Below are positions 9,932 through 18,164 of a stretch of 64,000 nt of DNA, in pieces. This stretch comes from Chloroflexota bacterium (lineage in GTDB: Bacteria; Chloroflexota; Anaerolineae; Aggregatilineales; Phototrophicaceae): positions 62,001-126,000 of the forward strand of contig JAIUNI010000015.1 in the NCBI GenBank assembly GCA_020161935.1, in the 5' to 3' direction. The translations under genes and the position numbers were made by a program. The first letter of the stretch is position 1. The number at the start of each line of letters is the position of its first letter. The notes below the pieces were generated by a model. The model saw only the letters and a program-made list of their open reading frames with translations, did not search any database and was not told where the DNA came from.

Positions 9932-10378
9932 TTACTTCCACTCCCAGACTTCTTCGCCCGAAAGGAGACGGCGAATCTGTACCGGGAACTTATCGGCATC
10001 CAGCGGCTTGCCGAGGAAACCGTTGAAACCGGCTTTCTTGGCGCGGCGCATCTGGTCTTCGCTGGCTTCTGCTGTTACCGCGCAAACGACGGTATCCTTT
10101 AGACGGGGATGGGCGCGTACTTTTTGCAGCGCTTGGTAGCCGTCTTCGTAGGGCAAACGGATGTCCATCAGGATCAGGTCGACGCGCGGCAGCGTATCGG
10201 CAAACTGCACCACCTGCCAGCCGGAGGTCTTCCACTCGCAGCGCTGCACACCCATAAAGGCCAGCATCCGGGCGATCAATACAAAATTCGGCACATTGTC
10301 TTCTACGACCAGCACATGCGCCTCACCCGGCTCAATCGTGGTATGCGGCGTAGCGTTCGTTGGTTGGACCTCGCTCAT
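9932..10378 (-). CDS. CheY-like response regulator receiver
   Basis: A single receiver domain of 148 residues with a 20-residue N-terminal extension. Receiver landmarks are the acidic pair in VVEDN (about 25-28), phosphoacceptor Asp72 in DLILMDIRLP, the Thr of AVTAEAS and the Lys of LGKPLD. There is no DNA-binding or enzymatic output domain, so it probably works by protein contact or phosphorelay. The start codon overlaps the stop of the upstream receiver gene by one base (TAATG). It is separated from the GAF genes by about 300 bases. The cognate kinase is not in the window. Confidence 0.92.
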   Translation of the reverse strand: MSEVQPTNATPHTTIEPGEAHVLVVEDNVPNFVLIARMLAFMGVQRCEWKTSGWQVVQFADTLPRVDLILMDIRLPYEDGYQALQKVRAHPRLKDTVVCAVTAEASEDQMRRAKKAGFNGFLGKPLDADKFPVQIRRLLSGEEVWEWK

Positions 10379-10755
10379 TACTGGCGACTCCTAATATAGT
10401 GGTAAACTTCGTCAGGTAACTTGTCAACATCAATCGGCTTGCGGATGTACCCGGTGCATCCGGCCTCTAAACTTTTCTCACGGTCACCGTCCATCGCGTT
10501 CGCCGTCAGCGCCACGATGGGAATGTCACGCAATTGGTCTATCCCGCGCAGGGTACGGGTCGCCGTCAGACCGTCCATCTCTGGCATACTCATATCCATG
10601 AGGATGAGGTCGGGCGGGTTTTGCTGCGCCATTTCGATGCCGGTACGGGCGTTATCAGCCTCTTGAATCACGAAATCATAATCCGAAGCCATCAAGATAC
10701 GCCGCACCAACATCCGGTTATCACGATTATCTTCAATATACAGCACAGTTGGCAT
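10378..10755 (-). CDS. CheY-like response regulator receiver
   Basis: A 125-residue stand-alone receiver with YIEDN, phosphoacceptor Asp54 in LILMDMSMPEMDG, ALTANAM and the conserved Lys in IRKPID. It has the features of histidine-kinase-associated single receivers of the DivK/CheY type. A GGGAG Shine-Dalgarno lies about ten bases before ATG 10755. It is translationally coupled to the second receiver downstream, giving a two-receiver pair ahead of the GAF sensor genes on the same strand. Confidence 0.93.
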   Translation of the reverse strand: MPTVLYIEDNRDNRMLVRRILMASDYDFVIQEADNARTGIEMAQQNPPDLILMDMSMPEMDGLTATRTLRGIDQLRDIPIVALTANAMDGDREKSLEAGCTGYIRKPIDVDKLPDEVYHYIRSRQ

Positions 10756-11118
10756 ACGTTTCTCGCTCCCTTACTGCCCTGCCAATCGTCACTTGGCGGC
10801 TAAGTCAGTCAAACATCTGTATAAAGAGTGCTGTCTGTATCAATTATCATACAACACAATCTTGATTGATTCATGAAGATCGATGTAAGACTGTCACATT
10901 TACCGTGTGATTTATACGAATATAAACGGAAATTTCACATTTCGTTCCGTCTTAGCACCACCCCGACATTGTACCGCAGAAAGGTTATGGCGAGACTAAC
11001 TATTCAATGAATAGAACTGCACAGGGTCGCCCCGCACGGGAATTTCTGCTATCCTAGCCTACAGCAGAAGCCGGTTCTCGCGTCTGCATATTTACAACGA
11101 AAGGGAAAGGAAACCACT
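10756..11118. other. Divergent intergenic region
   Basis: About 360 bases between the minus-strand receiver pair and the plus-strand cyclophilin. It is AT-rich near 10830-10960, then more GC-rich. It must hold promoters for both directions, but I could not assign a convincing -35/-10 pair. A purine-rich ribosome site (AAAGGGAAAGGAAA) lies just before ATG 11119. No gene, RNA or repeat is seen. Confidence 0.5.
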
Positions 11119-11607
11119 ATGGCGAAGAGTTACAGCGCACCCCCCGCGATGCAAATTGACCCCAACAAGAATTACATCGCTCACTTCAAGACCAACCGTG
11201 GTGAGTTCGATGTGCATCTCCACGCGGCGGAAGCACCAGTTACCGTCAACAACTTCGTGTTCTTGGCGAAGGACGGTTTCTACGATGGTCTCAAATTCCA
11301 CCGCGTCATCGCTGACTTTATGATTCAAGGCGGCGATCCGTCGGGTAACGGTACGGGCGGCCCCGGTTATAAGTGGAACGACGAACCTTCGGCACTCAAA
11401 CTCAAGCACGACGGCCCCGGCATCCTGAGCATGGCGAACGCTGGCGCGAACACCAACGGTTCGCAGTTCTTCATCACCCATGTCGAAACCTCGTGGCTGA
11501 ACGGTAAGCACGCGGTATTCGGCAAGGTTTTGGGCGACGGTCAGAAGATCGTCAACGCCGTGCGTCAGGGCGACACCATCGAATCGATCACGATCAAGGA
11601 AAGCTAA
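11119..11607 (+). CDS. Cyclophilin-type peptidyl-prolyl isomerase
   Basis: A cytoplasmic cyclophilin of 162 residues that catalyses cis-trans isomerisation of Xaa-Pro bonds. It has the typical compact bacterial layout: VNNFVFLAKDGFYDGLKFHRVIADFMIQGG (the catalytic Arg is in FHRVI), GTGGPGYKW, then LSMANAGANTNGSQFFI and HAVFGKV. No signal peptide is seen. The start has a strong purine-rich ribosome site. A GC-rich hairpin of the CCCTCC/GGAGGG class follows the stop at about 11622-11650. It appears monocistronic. Confidence 0.95.
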   Translation: MAKSYSAPPAMQIDPNKNYIAHFKTNRGEFDVHLHAAEAPVTVNNFVFLAKDGFYDGLKFHRVIADFMIQGGDPSGNGTGGPGYKWNDEPSALKLKHDGPGILSMANAGANTNGSQFFITHVETSWLNGKHAVFGKVLGDGQKIVNAVRQGDTIESITIKES

Positions 11608-11690
11608 GGCTTCTCTGTCTTGCTGCCCTCCCTGTTACCACGGGGAGGGTCCGATCCACTCTTAAAATCACCCCAGATCATGAAGCGAGG

Positions 11691-12242
11691 ATGCCGATGA
11701 CCGGAACCAACGCCTTCACCATTCGCCCCGCCGAACCGGCTGACGCACATGCCATCGCCCACATTCAAACCGAGACATGGCGCACCACGTATGCAGGGCT
11801 GATCTCGGCGGACTTCCTTGCCAACATGGATGTCAACCGCCGCGCGGCTGTCTGGCACAACGGCCTCACTGACCCGAACAACCGCAACTGCTTTTTCGTG
11901 GCGGAAGCCGTGGGTGGCGACGTGGTGGGCTTTGCCATCGGCGGGCCGGAACGCGACGCGAACCCGACTTATAAAGGTGAACTGATGGCGATCTACCTGC
12001 TCGACAGCCACCAGCGGCAGGGCATCGGGCGGCGGTTGGTGCAGGCGGTGGCGGGCTGGTTGGATGCCCATCATTATCACACGATGCTGGTCTGGGTGCT
12101 GGCGGGGAACGCCAAAGGGATTCAGTTTTACGAGTCGATAGGTGGGGCGTACATCTCCACCAAGACCATCCACATCGGCGGGGATGACCTACAAGAACAG
12201 GCTTACGGCTGGCTCGACCTCGCGCCGCTGCTGGGTGGTTAA
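11691..12242 (+). CDS. GNAT family N-acetyltransferase
   Basis: A 183-residue GNAT-fold acyltransferase. It opens with FTIRPAEPADAHAIAHI (beta1-alpha1) and has the acetyl-CoA pyrophosphate-binding motif around HQRQGIGRRLVQAV (Q/R-x-x-G-x-G/A). The C-terminal half has AGNAKGIQFYESIGG, typical of the family. The substrate is not predictable; related proteins act on small amines or ribosomal protein N-termini. ATG 11691 is preceded by GAGG. A tract of short AGTCAAA repeats starts directly at its stop codon. Confidence 0.9.
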   Translation: MPMTGTNAFTIRPAEPADAHAIAHIQTETWRTTYAGLISADFLANMDVNRRAAVWHNGLTDPNNRNCFFVAEAVGGDVVGFAIGGPERDANPTYKGELMAIYLLDSHQRQGIGRRLVQAVAGWLDAHHYHTMLVWVLAGNAKGIQFYESIGGAYISTKTIHIGGDDLQEQAYGWLDLAPLLGG

Positions 12243-12811
12243 AAGTCAAAAGTCAAAAGTTAAAAGTCAAAGGATCAATCCTTTTTAGCGGCTTAGGGAA
12301 ACGATGGCAAATTTGGCAGCAATTTCGGCAATGGCAACGCTATTCTAGCGCCCATTCGGCGGCTGGCCCGGCTGGTTTCGCGGCGATGTTGGCGAAAGGG
12401 CTGCCGCCGCCATCATTGCCATTCAAGTTATTAGTTATCAGTTGCCAGTTTACAGTTATCAGTCCAATACAAAAGACATTTTTTCGCCTTTAGTCGATAA
12501 TCTTTAGTCATTCGTCCAATGCAAACACGTTTTAACCGCAGAGACGCAGAGGAATACAGAGAGAAAGACGTAGGTTCAGAATAGAACAAAAGGTCTAAAT
12601 TGTCAAGTTAGAAGTTGGTTTGTGTGGGGTTGGGAGGAGGTTGGTAGATGCTCGTTTTAGACCCCACCCCCAGCCCCTCCCCAAAGCATTGAGGAGGGGA
12701 GCAAATACGAAATACGTTATGCCGTTCAGCAGTGCTGTTGCCTTGATTCCCCTCCCTGTTACTACGGGGAGGGGTTAGGGGTGGGGTCTAAAAGGGGCTG
12801 GGGTTAGGTGA
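12243..12811. repeat. Intergenic repeat cluster
   Basis: No gene in about 570 bases. From left to right it holds a tract of AAAAGTC-like units starting at the GNAT stop (12243-12272), a second tract of TTATCAGT-like units (12425-12465), the degenerate repeat ACCGCAGAGACGCAGAGG (about 12535), then two GC-rich CCCCTCCC/GGGAGGGG hairpins with flanking C-rich sequence (12660-12800). The CCGCAGAGACGCAGAG motif and the CCCTCC hairpins recur in other gaps of this window. Confidence 0.75.
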
Positions 12812-13225
12812 CTAGGAGCGCAGCAATTCTTCACCGATACGCTGGACAACAGCATCCGTGTATCGCAGAACTTCGCCATTTGTGAAGCGCAAAACACGCA
12901 ATCCGAGGCTTTCTAGAAATTCGGTACGGAGTTGGTCGTTTTCCTGCTGTTCCTCGTGGATGCTGCCATCCACCTCGATGACCAAGCGTGCCGTTGTACA
13001 GTAAAAATCCACAATGAAACGGTCGATGGTATGCTGGCGGCGAAATTTGAAACCCAACACCTGTTCCTTGCGGATGCCCTTCCAGAGATGATTTTCGGCA
13101 GGCGTGGGTTGAGAACGCATTTCACGCGCGAGAATTTTCGTTTTGTCGTAGATCTCTTTAGCAGTGTGGGTATGCACCCAACCATTTTGAGGGCTGGGGA
13201 TGTTGTCTGATGCGTCGGCGGTCAT
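12812..13225 (-). CDS. DUF559 endonuclease-like protein
   Basis: A 137-residue protein of the DUF559 family, related in fold to very-short-patch-repair (Vsr)-type endonucleases. Visible family features are AREMRSQPTPAENHLWKGIR, GFKFRRQHTIDRFIVDFYC and LVIEVDGSIH, which carries the PD-(D/E)xK-like acidic residues (D of VDFYC; E and D of IEVDG), then GLRVLRFTNGEV. The biological role of this family is unsettled. A good ribosome site (AAGGAAA) precedes ATG 13225. It is a stand-alone gene between repeat-rich gaps. Confidence 0.9.
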   Translation of the reverse strand: MTADASDNIPSPQNGWVHTHTAKEIYDKTKILAREMRSQPTPAENHLWKGIRKEQVLGFKFRRQHTIDRFIVDFYCTTARLVIEVDGSIHEEQQENDQLRTEFLESLGLRVLRFTNGEVLRYTDAVVQRIGEELLRS

Positions 13226-13551
13226 GCGAGTTTCCTTATTTGGGTAATTATTGATCCTATTCGACGCGGGATGGAGTGAGTAGATACAGGATGGTTACGA
13301 ATACGATTTTACGGAAATTGCGGGGTGCAAGTGCGGGAAGTGCTGGATAACAACGTGGGTGTATTGGAAAGCCGGAACTACGACCCCTCTGACATTTTGG
13401 GTGTCCGCCGAAGAACCTGTCTGGAAATGACCCATGCTCCCCGATCTCCCCAATCCTCTTTCCCCACTGCATAGAGAAAGAGGGGGCAAAATCAACGAAG
13501 CCGACCCTCAATAACCCAAATGAAGGCGCAGATTGACTATTAGGCAGGTTC
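13226..13551. other. Intergenic, no convincing gene
   Basis: About 325 bases. A weak open frame on the minus strand (13257-13613) overlaps the end of the next gene and has low-complexity, repeat-like translation, so I do not call it. The sequence around 13430-13500 is pyrimidine-rich (CTCCCC, CTCTTTCCCC) and resembles the intergenic repeat class seen elsewhere in the window. No hairpin with a T-run is seen. Confidence 0.5.
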
Positions 13552-13974
13552 TTATTGAACAGGCTGCTTGCTATATTGGGGTTCGATCCGATCCCAACTG
13601 ATGTTTTGATCAAAGCCCTTTAAATACTCAAGCGCCTCTTCCAAAGTCTCAAATGCCCGATACCGCAGCTTAAACAGCGAAGATCCCATTGCACCCGTCA
13701 TCTTAATTAATCGTGATTTTTCGCGGATACTAAAACTCCAGCCGGCACGCGGATGTGTCCCGACTTTACGAAGAATAGTCATCGAGTCTTTCATGGAGAC
13801 CGCTTCCAGCACATCCCCAACATCGTTGATCGAATGCACGATCTCGCGCGGACTACTTTCAATCATCTCCATTGCTTTTTGCAAACACGCTTGCATGTCA
13901 TCGGGGGTCACGGTGCCGAAATAGCGGCTGTAGAGAATTTCATTCTCAATATACCAATCCAGTTGATATGGCAT
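13552..13974 (-). CDS. SpoIIAA/STAS-like domain protein
   Basis: A 140-residue cytoplasmic protein. Its layout matches STAS-like/SpoIIAA-like single-domain proteins: an N-terminal strand pair (YQLDWYIENEILYSRYFG), a helix with DDMQACLQKAMEMIESS, a central strand (IVHSINDVGDV), a segment ending GWSFSIREK, then a C-terminal helix (FETLEEALEYLKGFD). It has the same opening (MPYQL/MPYKM) and segment order as the 14110 and 38757 genes, so these are three paralogues. The family name rests on pattern similarity only. AAGGAAAA precedes the ATG. Confidence 0.7.
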   Translation of the reverse strand: MPYQLDWYIENEILYSRYFGTVTPDDMQACLQKAMEMIESSPREIVHSINDVGDVLEAVSMKDSMTILRKVGTHPRAGWSFSIREKSRLIKMTGAMGSSLFKLRYRAFETLEEALEYLKGFDQNISWDRIEPQYSKQPVQ

Positions 13975-14109
13975 GATTAGTTTTCCTTGTGCAATTGCTT
14001 GACTTAACGACAGACAGTGATTCAGTATACAAATGTTGCGATATTACAGCTCACCTCACTTGAGATGGAACCTGTACCCGGCTTTTTTAACGGCCAAAGC
14101 ATTCCTCTT

Positions 14110-14514
14110 TCACGGGTCGTTGATGGAAATGGCAGATGTACGAATGAGTGTTGGATCAACCCGTTCTAGGATGTTGAGTGCTTCATCTAGGCTGTAGGCG
14201 GATTTCAGTTTCTTTTTCAACAGCGTGGTAATGACAGATGCTGTGAACTGCATCATTTTTGAAGAGTTAATCAGTATCCACCAACCAATATCCTCATTTT
14301 CCATAGACTTCGAAAGGGGCGCGGTTTCCCGAAAATTGAACTTGAGATCATGTACCGGAGTTGCATCAATTATGATATGAACAGGTGCTTGTCCTGTCGC
14401 GACACACGTATGACACTCGTCAGTGAGACGAATGATTTCATCTGCCGGTAAAACATGCGTCAGCTCAATCAAGAGAACCCGTGATGGGATAACCCAACTC
14501 ATTTTATAGGGCAT
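14110..14514 (-). CDS. SpoIIAA/STAS-like domain protein
   Basis: A 134-residue paralogue of the 13552 and, more closely, the 38757 products. Shared features with 38757 are WV-PSRVL near the start, TGQAPVHIIIDAT in the middle, GWWILINSSKMMQFTASVI and a final KLKSAYSLDEALNILERVD helix. The GWW(I/V)I(V/I)N segment may be a dimer or ligand surface. No catalytic motif is visible. About 225 bases upstream, on the same strand, lies an 81-bp conserved non-coding element repeated at 31.2 kb. Confidence 0.72.
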   Translation of the reverse strand: MPYKMSWVIPSRVLLIELTHVLPADEIIRLTDECHTCVATGQAPVHIIIDATPVHDLKFNFRETAPLSKSMENEDIGWWILINSSKMMQFTASVITTLLKKKLKSAYSLDEALNILERVDPTLIRTSAISINDP

Positions 14515-14989
14515 CAGACTCAGACCTTTTTTGTGTTGACACGACTGCGAAAAACCTCATCAAGATATTGCGTAGTGATAACCAAGCAATACTTCTATAT
14601 TGATTTAAAGCCTTAATGTATGTTAATAGATGTAAGGTTTTTGTGAATTTTGTAAGAAAACCCGCTGGCTATCTTTGCAATTTTCAATGGAGAATATAAT
14701 TGCAACGGTCGTTGTTTTCGCAAGGCCGTTTATAGCAACGTTTGAATACGGTTTGTAGAAATGAACCGCGCCTTCACAAATCGGGGTCAGGAAGGATCTG
14801 CTCACCTGTTATCACCTGTAAAACAGGCACATATCTGACCCATTTGATAACCCCAACAAAAAAGCGCAGACTTTCGCCCACGCTTTCCTGATACCTTAAC
14901 CAGTTATCGGAATAGTCTAAGACTATTCCCTACAACAGAATTTGCATTGGACTCAGTACTCGGTACTCAGAACTCAGTACTGTTTTCAA
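14515..14989. other. Intergenic region with conserved element
   Basis: About 475 bases upstream of the minus-strand 14110 gene. It holds the conserved element at 14739-14819 and, at 14948-14986, a tract of ACTCAGTACTCGGT-like repeats that ends at the stop codon of the M16 gene. An open frame of 60 codons on the minus strand (14623-14805) overlaps the conserved element and is not called. Confidence 0.6.
14739..14819 (-). other. Conserved 81-bp non-coding element, copy A
   Basis: On the minus strand this 81-bp block matches 31204-31284 (plus strand) without gaps at 66 of 81 positions. It begins with a direct repeat ACAGGTG-ATA-ACAGGTG, followed by GATCCTTCCTGACC and GATTTGTGAAGG, which contain a CCTTC/GAAGG pairing. 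It ends with CGGTT...AACCG and ATTCAAACG. Most mismatches fall between the CGGTT and AACCG arms, consistent with a hairpin loop. It lies 225 bases upstream of the 14514 start. Confidence 0.72.
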
Positions 14990-16261
14990 CTACTGCGGCC
15001 CTGCCACCGCCACGATGTAAGCCTCTGGATTCCAGTAGCGTTGAATGGCCTTTAGCAAGTCGGCTTTGGTCAAGGCGTTGATCTCGCCGGTAAACCGCTG
15101 TAGGTTATCCAAGCCTAGACCGTAGCTTTCCATGTTGAGGATTGAAGCCGCAATGCCCTCGTTGCTTTCCAATTGCAGCGGCAAATGCCCGGTGAAGTAC
15201 GATTTGTTCTCGTTGATGTCGTCGTCGGTCACTTCCTCGGTCACAATTCGCCTGATCTCGCCAACCACACTCTGAATAGCCTGCTGCACATTCGACGGAT
15301 TGACACCTGCACTCACGCTCCATGACCCCGGCCCCAGCCCGCCTTCAAGGCTGCTGTAGGCATAGTAGGCCAAGCCCTGCTTCTCGCGCACTTCGTCACC
15401 GATGCGTCCCATCATGCCGAACTGCCCCAGCACACTGTTCACCAGTGTCGCCGCCCGGTAGTCGGGTTCAAATCTGGACGGCCCCAGCACGCCCATGACA
15501 ATATCCGACTGAGTTTTGCCGGGAATATTGACGGCTATCTGCCGCGTTTCATCGACCTGCTGGATTTCCGGCAGCACCGCTTTTGCTGGTTGGTCAGGAT
15601 TTTGCCAGTCGCCCAGCTTGCCCCGCACGATTTCCACCGCATCCGCCGCCTTGACCGCACCCACGATCACCACAATCATGCCCTGCGGCCCATAGTGCTT
15701 CCGGTGAAAAGCGTTGATGTCTTCCAGCGTAATGCCGGGTATGGTTTCCAATGTGCCACGCGAACTGTAATGGTACGGATGACTTTCAGGATACAGGTTT
15801 TCACGGAAGGCTCGCCCCGCACGGAAACGGGTATCCTGCTGCCGGTACTGCAACCCCGTCAGGATTTCACCGCGCAGCCGTTCGACCTGCTGTGCCGGAA
15901 AAACCGGATACCGCAGCACATCGGCCAGCAGTTCGACCAGCACCGGCAGATCTTCGGCCAACGCCTTGCCGCTAAAGCCGGTGGTATGTGTCCCCGCGCC
16001 GACATCCAAATCCGCACCGATGTCCTCAAGGCTGCTGTGGATGGCATCGAAGCTGCGGTTCTTCGTGCCGCGCATCAAGGCCGAAGCTGCCATGCTGGCT
16101 GTGCCGCCCTTCGCCGGATTTTCGTAGATGCTGCCGGCTTCCAACGAACCGGCAATCACGACCGACTGTGCCGCGAAGTTTTCGTACACCAGCACGATAA
16201 TGCCGTTTTCCAGTTCAACCCGTAGGATATTATCCGGCCCCGGAATTGATGAGTTACTCAT
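14990..16261 (-). CDS. M16 family peptidase-like, non-catalytic subunit
   Basis: A 423-residue two-domain M16B-fold protein (about 15-215 and 220-420). The HxxEH zinc motif is absent: the equivalent segment reads GGTASMAASALMRGT, so this is the non-catalytic partner. Other M16 features are kept, including LRGEILTGLQYRQ, HPYHYSSRGT, and in the second domain YRAATLVNSVLGQFGMMGRI and VREKQGLAYYAYSS (the R-Y region). ATG 16261 overlaps the TGA of the catalytic gene (ATGA), which favours this start over longer in-frame ones and suggests a coupled heterodimer. No signal peptide is seen, so it is probably cytoplasmic. Confidence 0.9.
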   Translation of the reverse strand: MSNSSIPGPDNILRVELENGIIVLVYENFAAQSVVIAGSLEAGSIYENPAKGGTASMAASALMRGTKNRSFDAIHSSLEDIGADLDVGAGTHTTGFSGKALAEDLPVLVELLADVLRYPVFPAQQVERLRGEILTGLQYRQQDTRFRAGRAFRENLYPESHPYHYSSRGTLETIPGITLEDINAFHRKHYGPQGMIVVIVGAVKAADAVEIVRGKLGDWQNPDQPAKAVLPEIQQVDETRQIAVNIPGKTQSDIVMGVLGPSRFEPDYRAATLVNSVLGQFGMMGRIGDEVREKQGLAYYAYSSLEGGLGPGSWSVSAGVNPSNVQQAIQSVVGEIRRIVTEEVTDDDINENKSYFTGHLPLQLESNEGIAASILNMESYGLGLDNLQRFTGEINALTKADLLKAIQRYWNPEAYIVAVAGPQ

Positions 16262-17559
16262 TCCTCGTCCTCCTCGCCCATGTCCATCCCCTCTACGCCA
16301 GTTGGCACGAACCAACCGACCGTCCGGTTTTGTGGACGCAAGTATTTCCCTGCAACGGTACGCACATCATCAATCGTTACCGCCGACAACTTATCGACAT
16401 AGTTTAAGAACCACTCGTGGCTCTGGAAGTTTTCGGCAAACGCCAGCCAGAACGCCTGTGAAGTTACCCGTTCGGTTCCGTAGGCAAACAACGCCCGTGC
16501 CTGCTTCTTGGCTTTATCCAGTTCCTTCTGGGTAATGTTCTCGTTCAGCATCCGGTCGATCTGCACATCCAGCGCCGTTTCCACTTCTTGGATTGTTCGG
16601 CCATCCCGTACCGTTGCCACAAGGTCGAACAGATACGGGTCAATCGACGGCAGCAAACCGCCATCAATATCGACGGCTAGCTCGGTTTCGACAATCGCCT
16701 TGTACAAACGGCTGGTCTTGTTGTCGATGCCACCGCCGCCCATGCCGCTCGGCCCGGTTAGCACACTGTTCAAAATCGCCAGTTTGAACCAATCGTCATC
16801 GGTTGCCGGTGGTACATGATAGGCCACTTCGAGGAACTGGGTATTCCCCGGTCGCTCGACCACCACCCGCCGTTCGCCGCGCTGTTCCGGCTCCGGTCGC
16901 ACGAACAGGTTCGGCTTCTCGCCCGCCGGAATGCTGCCGTAAAGTTCCTCGATGCGCTTCAGCATCGTCTCGCTCTGGAAGTCGCCGACGGCAATGGCAA
17001 TCGCGTTATTCGGCATATAGTGCTGCTTATAATGCCCGTACAGGTCGTCACGGGTCATGGTTCGCAGGTCGGTTTCGTCGCCGATGATTTCGTGGTGATA
17101 ACCATGTACGCGGAAAGCCGCCGCCCGCACTTCCTCGCCCAGCCAGAACATCGGCGAATTTTCGCTGCCCTGACGCTCGGAGATAATCACCGTCCGTTCG
17201 GACTCTACTTCGTCTTCCTCAAAGATCGTGTTCGTCATCCGGTCGGCTTCAAGCTGCAAGCCGAGGTCAATCCGGTCGGCTGGCATCGTTTCATAGTAGG
17301 CCGTGTAATCCATCGACGTTTGGGCATTCCAGTTGCCGCCCTCCCGGCTGATCTGCCGGTCAAGCACGCCACCGGGGAACTTTGGCGTTCCCTTGAACAT
17401 CATATGTTCAACCCAATGTGAAATGCCGGTTTGCCCTGTTCGCTCGTTGCGGCTGCCGATGCGGTACATCACCCACCAGCTAATCACCGGCGAACTGTGC
17501 TGTTCCTTCAAGAGAACCGTTAGGCCATTACTTAATTGATGGCGGGTCACACCTGCCAT
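16258..17559 (-). CDS. M16 family zinc metallopeptidase, catalytic subunit
   Basis: A 433-residue M16B peptidase. The inverted zinc motif HxxEH is intact (H48-W-V-E51-H52), with the downstream acidic ligand region ESERTVIISE at about 119-128. The segments FKGTPKFPGG, YYETMPADR and YGHYKQHYMPNNA are also typical. The C-terminal domain holds GGGGIDNKTSRLYKAIV. With the inactive subunit downstream it probably forms a cytoplasmic heterodimer of the YmxG/PqqF-like class, degrading peptides. The ribosome site is AAGGAG seven bases before ATG. Confidence 0.94.
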   Translation of the reverse strand: MAGVTRHQLSNGLTVLLKEQHSSPVISWWVMYRIGSRNERTGQTGISHWVEHMMFKGTPKFPGGVLDRQISREGGNWNAQTSMDYTAYYETMPADRIDLGLQLEADRMTNTIFEEDEVESERTVIISERQGSENSPMFWLGEEVRAAAFRVHGYHHEIIGDETDLRTMTRDDLYGHYKQHYMPNNAIAIAVGDFQSETMLKRIEELYGSIPAGEKPNLFVRPEPEQRGERRVVVERPGNTQFLEVAYHVPPATDDDWFKLAILNSVLTGPSGMGGGGIDNKTSRLYKAIVETELAVDIDGGLLPSIDPYLFDLVATVRDGRTIQEVETALDVQIDRMLNENITQKELDKAKKQARALFAYGTERVTSQAFWLAFAENFQSHEWFLNYVDKLSAVTIDDVRTVAGKYLRPQNRTVGWFVPTGVEGMDMGEEDEE

Positions 17560-17748
17560 GTTGACTCCTTATACTACGTGGTTGTAATGCAGAAACCCAT
17601 TGTACCTGCTTATGGGGTATGGAGATATAGACGACCAAGCAGGGCATGATCTCACCGACCACACACCTAGCTCTTAGTCTAGCAAGGTTCGCCAGCCAGT
17701 GCTATTACCGCCGGTACGGTGAAGTCATTTTAGCGGTGGTGGAATGGC

Positions 17749-18039
17749 TTAACGGCGTTCGATACGCAGGCGAATGGTGACTTCATCGCCTTCGCCAACA
17801 TTTTCGGCTTTCTGGATTTTCGCCTTGATCGGCACAAGGTAAAGGCCATCTTTGGGGAATAAGGAGGTTGTCCACTCGGTTTTGCCGATTTGAACGCTGA
17901 CTGGAATGACACCCCAGCCGTAGGTCACTTCGCTGGATATGGCTTTGATGTCATCGCTGTCTTCTTTGGGAATGGCGACAAATAAAAATGGTGATGGCCC
18001 GCGCCAGTAAAAAATCTCGCCGCTGAACTCGATTTCCAT
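17749..18039 (-). CDS. DUF1905 domain protein
   Basis: A small beta-rich protein of 96 residues matching the DUF1905 pattern: IEFSGEIFYWRGPSPFLFVAIP, YGWGVIPVSVQIGKTEWTTSLFPKDG, YLVPIKAKIQKAENV and a final GDEVTIRLRI. In other bacteria DUF1905 often occurs with a YdeI-type segment, which is absent here. Function unknown. ATG 18039 has a weak GAGG site. Confidence 0.9.
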   Translation of the reverse strand: MEIEFSGEIFYWRGPSPFLFVAIPKEDSDDIKAISSEVTYGWGVIPVSVQIGKTEWTTSLFPKDGLYLVPIKAKIQKAENVGEGDEVTIRLRIERR

Positions 18040-18164
18040 TGAGCCGCCTCACGCTATCTATAGACCTTTATATCCAGAGTATAGCGATTGCTGCGGCGTA
18101 TATCAAATGTTCTAGGGATGACTTTAAGCCGAAACGGTCACTCTGTTCCAGCAGCGCCATTCGC

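Noticed and set aside
12243..12811. Possible CRISPR array
   Set aside because: Repeats are short, degenerate and irregularly spaced with no unique spacers, and no cas genes are in the window.
13257..13613. 118-codon open frame on the minus strand
   Set aside because: Overlaps the 13552 gene in another frame, translates pyrimidine-rich repeat sequence and has no domain pattern.
14623..14805. 60-codon open frame on the minus strand
   Set aside because: Overlaps the conserved non-coding element; the matching element at 31.2 kb does not keep an equivalent frame.
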